Assembly (NCBI RefSeq): GCF_027942865.1
Contig: NC_134526.1
Location: forward strand, 20,007,784-20,071,783
Source: Odontesthes bonariensis
Lineage: Eukaryota > Chordata > Actinopteri > Atheriniformes > Atherinopsidae
Direction: 5' to 3'
Length of the DNA stretch: 64,000 nucleotides
The position numbers and the translations under genes are program-made. Under the pieces are notes generated by a model. It saw only the letters and a list, made by a program, of their open reading frames with translations, was not told the DNA's origin and made no database searches. This document shows, piece by piece, positions 61,301 through 64,000 of the stretch; the first letter of the stretch is position 1, and every line of letters starts with the position of its first letter.

Positions 61301-62813
61301 GAGGGCGAGTCTAAACTCACAGTCCTCATGTGTAGAAAGTGGGGGGAAAAAAAGAAGAAAAAAAAAAAAAAAGGCTTGGGTGATAAATTACTGAGCAGCC
61401 TGTTGACAGCCTCTAATACAAACTGACCTGTATTCTAGCCTCATTTCTCAAACTGAGTTTTGCCGCAGAGATGGATGAGGTAAGGCCAGCAAAGAGTCTA
61501 ATCTGGAGTCTGTGGTGTGACTGTCCCACTGACTTATTGCTACTGCCTCCAGTGAGCTGCTCCATTGTCACTTGGCAGCAGAACAGAGCGACTTCCTACG
61601 ACACTGCAACCTCTCCAACTACAACAGGTGTACTGACTACAGGAACCACATATCCCACGTCTCTGCTCAACACATCCGCACAACTGTCTTTTGCCTTCCA
61701 CCTACACACACGAGAGCAACCTTTCCCTCGCTAAATCCAACCCCTAAGAATAACCACAGGTAACTTTATCCAGGCTAATCCCCTTGACCACACTGCGAGA
61801 ACAGCGGGATAAACTCAACACGCCGCAGGGCTCAGAGATCTAAGCACATCTGAGTAGCCAGCCCCAAACAGGGCTCGCTGTTAAATGTTGCCTAAGCATG
61901 AATACCGACGCTGTCAGTGTAACCGAGCTATGACTATTAAATATTACAGAGCTGTGTGGTAACTCCACTGTACCTTGTCCACGTGGATGTAGTAATAGTG
62001 GTCTCTGTGGTATATGGCTTTGATGAGACGCTTGAGCTGCCGTACTGCACGGCCATGGACCATCAGAACAAAGGCCACTCTGACAGGGTTTTCCACCTTG
62101 GACAGACTTAGGTCCAGTTCAGTAGCAGCCTGAACCGGCTGGGATACACCTGGTCCAAGAGGACAGAGATATAAACGACTGATTTAACAGTGTCTGGGGA
62201 AATGAGAAAACGAAAACACGTCTTTAGCGTGAATAACCAAACATCTTAGCATTTTTAGAGCATTCTCACCTAGCTGGGGGCAGAACTGAGGGAGGGCAGC
62301 GGGCATGAGCTGGCCGGCCTGATGCTGGCACACGATGTTGGCGATCTCCTGCCTGCACTGCTGTGACATGGCGCGGTGGAGAGCAGACAGCGCGTCCTTG
62401 CCTGTGATGTCACATTTGGGCAAAAAGTCGTTGTTAAGGGCTTGGTGTGCGCCGTCCACACTGCCTGGCTCCCCCGGTAAGGCAGCAGCTGGTAGTTTAG
62501 CCACTCCTTCCACACCACCGCGGTTCTCGCTGAAGTTGCGGCTGCTGGACAGATCGTGAGCGACTACGCCATCTAATCCAGCCGCCGTCAGCCCCTGCTC
62601 CTGGAGAGCCTTCTGCTTGATGTTGGGCTTTGCTGCTCGGCGGCTGTTCCCCTTCCTCTGTATGCTGGCTGCTGTGCCCCCCGTCCTCTCGAACCTGGCA
62701 CTCCATTTGCCCCTGCTCCTCCCAGATATAGAATTCGGTTTCTCCCAAAGTGCGCCGTCTCTCTTTGGGTCCTGGCTGTTGTGGTCGGGCAGCTTAGACC
62801 GTCTGGTTTTTCT
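55041..62813 (-). CDS. xylt2: xylt2 gene, coding exons 2-11 (5' partial): peptide O-xylosyltransferase 2
   Basis: XYLT2 is a type II Golgi enzyme that transfers xylose from UDP-xylose to Ser in proteoglycan core proteins, the first step of chondroitin/heparan sulfate linker synthesis. Ten exons encode 835 residues: 62813-62270, 62149-61974, 60013-59811, 58691-58611, 58454-58238, 57873-57697, 57540-57284, 57168-56973, 55894-55561, 55363-55041. All phases match. The cytoplasmic tail and membrane anchor (exon 1) lie beyond the window. The order is a basic stem region, the Branch glycosyltransferase domain ([64 protein letters not shown]), then the XylT_C domain ([33 protein letters not shown] end). 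[15 protein letters not shown] and SYDITVD favour XYLT2 over XYLT1. Human XYLT2 has 865 residues. Confidence 0.95.
55561..55894 (-). CDS. xylt2: xylt2 exon with GTEWD motif
   Basis: 334 nt, acceptor CAAACAG|ATC, donor CAAAG|GTGAGA. It encodes [40 protein letters not shown] and [12 protein letters not shown]. The EWD aligns with the DWD motif reported as essential in XYLT1. Confidence 0.96.
55993..56858 (+). mobile_element. hAT transposon, internally deleted (866 bp)
   Basis: The ends are perfect 16-bp inverted repeats, cagtggttcccaaact and agtttgggaaccactg. The element is bracketed by identical 8-bp target duplications acctagac (55985-55992, 56859-56866). Inside, on the plus strand, is a transposase start (MDKWLKR, from 56241) and, in another frame, a transposase end ([18 protein letters not shown]..., then [12 protein letters not shown] and stop at 56577). 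These are the two ends of a ZBED/SCAND3-like hAT transposase. Most of the middle is deleted and the frames do not join, so it cannot encode an active enzyme. It lies in an xylt2 intron. Confidence 0.92.
56973..57168 (-). CDS. xylt2: xylt2 exon with [13 protein letters not shown]
   Basis: 196 nt, acceptor ATTGCAG|GTT (phase 2), donor CTGGAA|GTAAGC. It encodes [19 protein letters not shown] and the segment up to FERLKNLE. Confidence 0.96.
57284..57540 (-). CDS. xylt2: xylt2 exon with [12 protein letters not shown]
   Basis: 257 nt, acceptor CCACAG|CAA, donor TGCAG|GTGGAC. It encodes [38 protein letters not shown] and KMQAC(R). Confidence 0.96.
57697..57873 (-). CDS. xylt2: xylt2 exon with cysteine-rich catalytic segment
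   Basis: 59 codons, phase 0 at both ends. It encodes [33 protein letters not shown] and [19 protein letters not shown], nearly invariant in xylosyltransferases. Confidence 0.97.
58238..58454 (-). CDS. xylt2: xylt2 exon with GLDRLFHEC and GGSDWF
   Basis: 217 nt, acceptor GTTCAAG|GTT, donor GCCGAG|GTAAGA. It encodes [36 protein letters not shown] and [11 protein letters not shown]. Confidence 0.97.
58611..58691 (-). CDS. xylt2: xylt2 exon with [10 protein letters not shown]
   Basis: 81 nt, acceptor CCTGCAG|GAC, donor GCCAG|GTAAGG. It encodes [20 protein letters not shown] and HGRENA(R). Confidence 0.96.
58956..59620. mobile_element. TIR element (MITE), 665 bp with 62-bp inverted repeats
   Basis: The first 62 bases (cagtggggttacatggcact and on, through ggctaaattacaataagatt) recur as reverse complement at the right end with only two mismatches. 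The interior has no transposase frame; it contains a GTT-rich tract (59384-59419) and a CpG-rich patch. The target duplication is unclear: left flank actggatccgt and right flank actgattcagt are similar but not identical. Superfamily not assigned. It lies in the xylt2 intron between the TNDELV exon and the preceding one. Confidence 0.85.
59811..60013 (-). CDS. xylt2: xylt2 exon with TIWGGASLL and [13 protein letters not shown]
   Basis: 203 nt, acceptor CTTCCAG|CGG, donor ACTAG|GTTAGT. It encodes [35 protein letters not shown] and [14 protein letters not shown](R), the nucleotide-sugar-binding core of the Branch domain. Confidence 0.96.
60014..61973 (-). other. xylt2 intron containing a LINE fragment
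   Basis: 2 kb intron. Plus-strand LINE RT sequence at about 60740-61290. The rest shows no recognised feature. Confidence 0.75.
60740..61290 (+). mobile_element. LINE reverse-transcriptase C-terminal fragment
   Basis: Plus-strand translation with frameshifts reads [23 protein letters not shown] (as tactgtaattg), [56 protein letters not shown] and [10 protein letters not shown], then [23 protein letters not shown] text. This is the C-terminal block order of fish LINE RTs (LDYCNSLY.GL...QNAAARLLT...YLSELL). Stops and shifts make it inactive. Confidence 0.8.
61974..62149 (-). CDS. xylt2: xylt2 exon opening the Branch domain
   Basis: 176 nt, acceptor GGACCAG|GTG (phase 1), donor GACAAG|GTACAG. 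It encodes [40 protein letters not shown] and YYYIHVDK. Confidence 0.95.
62270..62813 (-). CDS. xylt2: xylt2 exon 2: stem region
   Basis: 544 nt, acceptor CTCTTCAG|AGA, donor CTAG|GTGAGA. It encodes a basic, poorly conserved stem ([12 protein letters not shown]...), then [36 protein letters not shown], close to human [17 protein letters not shown]. An NFS sequon for N-glycosylation is present. The exon 5' edge is set by the acceptor and phase. Confidence 0.93.
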
Positions 62814-64000
62814 CTGAAGAGAGCAGAGAAAGAGACGACACACATTTCAAATCTAGATCTATCGTCGGTAATTGCGTGAGAACATCTTGGCCAAACATTA
62901 CTGAGAGGAGGAGTTGAATCATAATTCAAAAATGACATCAGATAAACAAAGCAGAAAGAGCCCCAGAGGGAAGGATGTGTTTCCTTGCAGTTTTCATTTC
63001 TCTCATCTGGGTTATTTTTAGCATTTAGCATATTTTTAGGGTCATCTGCTCGGCTGGATAGTCACACATGTTCAAAGACAATCCGGTGATTCAGCGCGCA
63101 GACCTCAACAAACCTCAGTCTGCCGTCTCTGGCAAAAAAAACTGCAGATAAAACACGCACACGTGTAAAAGTGGGACAGATGTTTAAAAACCCTTAATGC
63201 AGACCTTAAGATGTGCGTATCATTTCTGCACTGCAGTGGGAAAATAATCTCACAGTTACTCAGTGATAGCTGAAACTTTTCATTCTTAATTACTCAACAA
63301 AAAAATGAATCCCTGCAAAGTGGACAAGTGTGAAGGATAAATATGATTAATTCAGACATAAATTACTTCTGACAGGTACCACCTTGCTTTTCTTTATCAT
63401 CGTTAAGTGATATAACACTCAACATCACACTATATCATCTTAACTTTGTGTTTTGAGTGGAAGGATAGGACAGCTGCATTTTAAAACTAACCACGAGACG
63501 TCACAGACTCTCTAAAACTTAAGGACATTGTCTTCTTCAATCACAAGACTTTAAACCCATTAACCTGAATATTGTGCAGTCCAGGCTCATTTCCCCCAGG
63601 GCTGTGTGAGACTTGGCCTCAAAGCAGAGCTATGAGGAGAATCAGTCACACCAGAGCACAAAATCACACTTCCACCATCAAAAGACCGGCTTAAAAAAAA
63701 AAACTAAGAAATGCATATTTTTAAAAAAAAAACTTAATTCAAGACACTTTTAAACCTTCTTGCCAGATAGCATCACAGCGCTGGCACACTAGATTACCAG
63801 ATGGCACTAAAAGGAAAATATACACATCAAGAAGAGGGAGGGCGAACAGTGAGTGGGCTGAGAGATCTGAGCCTCTTTACAGCAATGTGGCAGAATGTGG
63901 GCCTACTCGCTTCACACCGCTGGCATGTCGACAGCCCCGAGATGGGTGGGAATGCAAGAAGAACCGGGGCTGTGCAGTGAGAACAGGAGCCAGATGATCC
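62814..64000 (-). other. xylt2 intron 1 (partial)
   Basis: Sequence upstream of exon 2 to the window edge. No further xylt2 exon is visible, so exon 1 (membrane anchor) lies beyond 64000. No repeat or RNA gene recognised. Confidence 0.75.

Noticed and set aside
11042..62813. Alternative identity of the cluster as nherf2, rab26 and xylt1 (16p-type paralogues)
   Set aside because: The NHERF tail [12 protein letters not shown]37-type LLLLYDIT and AIAKEL segments, the matching RAB37 alternative N-termini and the XYLT2-type [15 protein letters not shown] residues all favour the 17q-type set.
1..64000. CRISPR arrays, operons, toxin or phage genes
   Set aside because: None present: the spliced genes and teleost repeat content show vertebrate nuclear DNA, and repeats are microsatellites or transposons.

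Overview
The window is nuclear DNA of a bony fish, most likely a percomorph teleost (lineage is inference). Genes are split into short exons by GT-AG introns, CpG-rich first exons alternate with AT-rich introns, and the repeats (hAT derivatives, Tc1-like relics, LINE 3' ends with GATGG or AAG tails) are typical of teleost genomes. There are no bacterial operons, CRISPR arrays or phage genes.

Three protein-coding genes lie head to tail on the minus strand. Read in transcription order they are: (1) xylt2 (peptide xylosyltransferase 2), coding exons 2-11 at 62813-55041, with exon 1 beyond the right edge; (2) rab37 (Rab small GTPase), 52148-36346, with two alternative promoter/first-exon/second-exon sets feeding seven shared exons; (3) nherf1 (slc9a3r1, two-PDZ ezrin-binding scaffold), 32978-11042, six coding exons. 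For all three I could follow the reading frame through every splice junction in the window. Each gene has a canonical AATAAA followed by GU-rich sequence at a sensible distance (about 52650, 35740 and 9720).

Region by region: 1-9.7 kb is intergenic, downstream of nherf1, with a LINE 3' end, a Tc1-like transposase relic and microsatellites but no recognisable gene. 9.7-33.0 kb is nherf1; its 14.8 kb intron 1 holds a hAT MITE with perfect 8-bp target duplications and a second TIR element. 33-36.3 kb is the nherf1/rab37 intergenic region and the rab37 3' UTR. 36.3-52.3 kb is rab37, with an eroded LINE reverse-transcriptase fragment and LINE tails in its last intron. 52.6-64 kb is xylt2, whose introns carry an internally deleted hAT transposon, a 665-bp element with 62-bp terminal inverted repeats, and a LINE fragment.

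The products do not form one pathway. XYLT2 starts glycosaminoglycan chains in the Golgi, RAB37 controls secretory-vesicle exocytosis, and NHERF1 links membrane transporters and receptors to the ezrin-actin cortex. The rab37-nherf1 order matches human 17q25. I found no new biological system. The most informative features are the paired alternative rab37 exons, which swap the P-loop and switch I, the acidic/valine-rich insert in NHERF1, and three well-bounded DNA transposons.
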